Assembly: GCA_001887945.1 (NCBI GenBank)
Contig: LDOQ01000051.1
Location: 62,001-126,000 of the forward strand
Length of the DNA stretch: 64,000 nucleotides
Origin: Spraguea lophii
Lineage: Eukaryota > Microsporidia > Spragueidae
Direction: 5' to 3'
Shown: positions 62,425 to 64,000 of the stretch, piece by piece
Position numbering within the stretch: the first letter of the stretch is position 1
Layout of the letters: each line of letters starts with the position of its first letter
Notes under the pieces: model-generated
What the model was told of the DNA's origin: nothing
Seen by the model: the letters and a program-made list of their open reading frames with translations, nothing else
Database searches by the model: none
Program-made: the position numbers and the translations under genes

Positions 62425-63354
62425 TTATAAAAATCTATAAAAATATTTTTCTTTTTTTTCTTCTAAAGGTATTTCATCGTTTGTGTATGTTAAGAAGTTA
62501 GAAGCATCTCCTTCGTATCTTACTTTAGGAATAATAGGAGGTACCATTTTATCGATATTTTCGATATATCCTTTAAAAAATGGATGTTCAAAAAGTTCAT
62601 CAATAGAATTATTTCCTAATCTTTTAAATTGATCTCTTACAAGTATTTTTTGCAAAAGATCTTTTGCATCTTCATCTAAATTTTCTGGGATAATAATTTC
62701 TTCATCTAATACTTTTTTATATACTTCGCTTGGTGTGTTTCCAACAAATGGTGTTGATCCTATTAACATCTCATATATTAAAATTCCTAATGACCAAATA
62801 TCAGCAGAAAATGAATGTCCATCTCCAAGAATTTTTTCAGGCGACATATATTCTGGTGTTCCACAAAATGTAAATGTTTGATTATCTAAAATTTTTGCAA
62901 ATCCAAAATCCGTAAGTTTTATAGAACCGGTGAGATCTAAAAGTATATTTTCTGGTTTTAAATCTCGATATACAATATTTCTATGATGTAACGATTGTAA
63001 TGCTAAAAGTAATTGTGATGAATAAAATCTAGTTGTTTCTAAATTAAAAGCATTAGAATATTGAATATATGAAAACAATTCTCCACCAGGAACATATTCC
63101 ATTACCAAAATTAATTTTTTATTTTCTATAAAAGAATAATAGAAATGCACGGAATACTTATTTCCTCTTAAAAGGGTTAATATTTTTTTTTCATCATACA
63201 CATGATCCACTTGACCTAAGCGTATAATTTCATAATATTTCATAACCTTAACAGCATAGTATTTTTTAGATATTTTATGTTTACATAAAAATACCTTTCC
63301 AAATGTTCCCATACCAATAATTTTCATAATAAGAAAATCCGAAAACTTAAACAT
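62425..63354 (-). CDS. cAMP-dependent protein kinase catalytic subunit (AGC kinase)
   Basis: 309 residues, slightly shorter than mammalian PKA-C (350). The kinase domain (about 5-260) has GMGTFGKV, YAVKVMK, the AGC-type VYRDLKPENILLD, LTDFGFAK and TFCGTPEYMSPE with the activation-loop Thr. The tail has the AGC C-lobe tether and ends in EKYFYRFL, which contains the FxxF hydrophobic motif of PKA. PKA, an AGC relative without regulatory domains, is the best fit. There is no N-terminal myristoylation site. ACCC touches the ATG. No regulatory subunit is encoded in the window. Confidence 0.92.
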   Translation of the reverse strand: MFKFSDFLIMKIIGMGTFGKVFLCKHKISKKYYAVKVMKYYEIIRLGQVDHVYDEKKILTLLRGNKYSVHFYYSFIENKKLILVMEYVPGGELFSYIQYSNAFNLETTRFYSSQLLLALQSLHHRNIVYRDLKPENILLDLTGSIKLTDFGFAKILDNQTFTFCGTPEYMSPEKILGDGHSFSADIWSLGILIYEMLIGSTPFVGNTPSEVYKKVLDEEIIIPENLDEDAKDLLQKILVRDQFKRLGNNSIDELFEHPFFKGYIENIDKMVPPIIPKVRYEGDASNFLTYTNDEIPLEEKKEKYFYRFL

Positions 63355-64000
63355 GGGTTAATACCTCATATATAGAATTATAAAAATATTGATAACAAAG
63401 AAAATAATTATATCATAAATATCAAAACACAAATGAACGTATATGCTATCATATTCTTTAATGTAAAAGATATTTATATTATGTCTAATAAACAAATGAC
63501 TTATTAAAAGTTTATAAATATATTTATATCAATTATATTATAATATATTACCATATTATAATATAATTTATTAAAGTTTACTTTGGTACAACACCAATAT
63601 TACAAATATAGTAAATAAAATATATTTTATAATATAAAAATATTATAAAATCAATAAAAGAGTAAATAATAAAAAAATTTTGAAAGAATAAAATCAATAA
63701 ACTTTCTGCTTTGCCATCATATTTTTTAAAAAAAGAAATAATATATTTTATCGGTTTTTTAAAATGTAAATTTACTATCCATGATAATTTATAAAATGTA
63801 GTATACTATTTTTACAATAAATAATGAATTTATAAGAGTAATTGGAAATATATTTTATTTCTCTAATTATAATTATTATTTTACATTAAAAATATAGATT
63901 ATTAGGATTCAAAAAATATAATATAACTTGAATTTAAAATAATTTTATATAATCTTTCTTATATAACCTTTTCATCTTATGGAAATATACTCATTCGAAG
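63355..64000. other. Right-end intergenic, 646 bp, nothing recognised
   Basis: Upstream region of the PKA-like gene up to the window edge. AT-rich, with no open frame, RNA gene or repeat that can be supported. Confidence 0.4.

Noticed and set aside
1..64000. CRISPR arrays, operons with Shine-Dalgarno sites, rRNA genes
   Set aside because: No regularly spaced repeats, bacterial signals or conserved rRNA stretches; gene content is eukaryotic.

Overview
The window reads as nuclear DNA of a microsporidian, an AT-rich, intron-poor, spore-forming intracellular parasite related to fungi. Intergenic DNA is very AT-rich and every recognisable gene is one uninterrupted reading frame. Most housekeeping genes carry the microsporidian start signal: a C-tract (ACCC, CCCC) within 0-9 bases of the ATG. 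Several gene types also fit the group: a trehalose-6-phosphate synthase, a phosphoacetylglucosamine mutase of the chitin pathway, short homeobox and forkhead factors, and a cysteine/proline-rich secreted protein of polar-tube type. I cannot name the species. About 35 genes cover about half of the window, so it is looser than an Encephalitozoon genome and closer to Nosema-like genomes.

Layout. 1-5.1 kb: secreted or membrane hypotheticals, an RNA polymerase RPB11/AC19 subunit, one SINE copy, one SINE relic and an 87-nt near-perfect hairpin. 5.1-26.5 kb: a housekeeping block with a paladin-like phosphatase, a CATCHR/Vps52-like tether, TRM10, a polo-like kinase, phosphoacetylglucosamine mutase, a multi-pass membrane protein, CCT5, a telobox Myb protein, tRNA-Ser(AGA), a Hel2/ZNF598-like E3 ligase, a p24 cargo receptor and TPS1. 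27-31.7 kb: a membrane protein, a PTP1-like secreted protein, a tandem CCCH protein and an eIF3g-like RRM protein. 31.7-41.5 kb: an accessory region with three full-length SINE copies, decayed coding relics and genes for secreted or membrane proteins, including a two-member family with one member broken by an in-frame TAG. 41.7-44.9 kb: an Sm/LSm protein, EMG1, a forkhead factor and METTL5. 44.9-51.4 kb: gene-poor DNA with two SINE copies or relics. 51.4-63.4 kb: a homeobox protein, actin, a BAR/PH-like protein, PUF60 and TXNDC9 (divergent starts 6 bp apart), a SINE copy, a coiled-coil protein, a decayed transposase-like relic and a PKA catalytic subunit.

Functional links. CCT5, the phosducin-like thioredoxin-fold protein and actin belong to one cytoskeletal folding axis. 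EMG1, METTL5 and TRM10 modify rRNA and tRNA. Phosphoacetylglucosamine mutase and TPS1 feed spore-wall chitin and trehalose.

The main discovery candidate is a dispersed element of about 440-490 bp. It has a tRNA-like head with RNA polymerase III A and B boxes, a conserved body and a fixed 3' end with an A-rich tail. Two copies have perfect 13-14 bp target-site duplications, so this is a tRNA-derived SINE family. Six fuller copies and at least five relics are visible, and no LINE partner is in the window.
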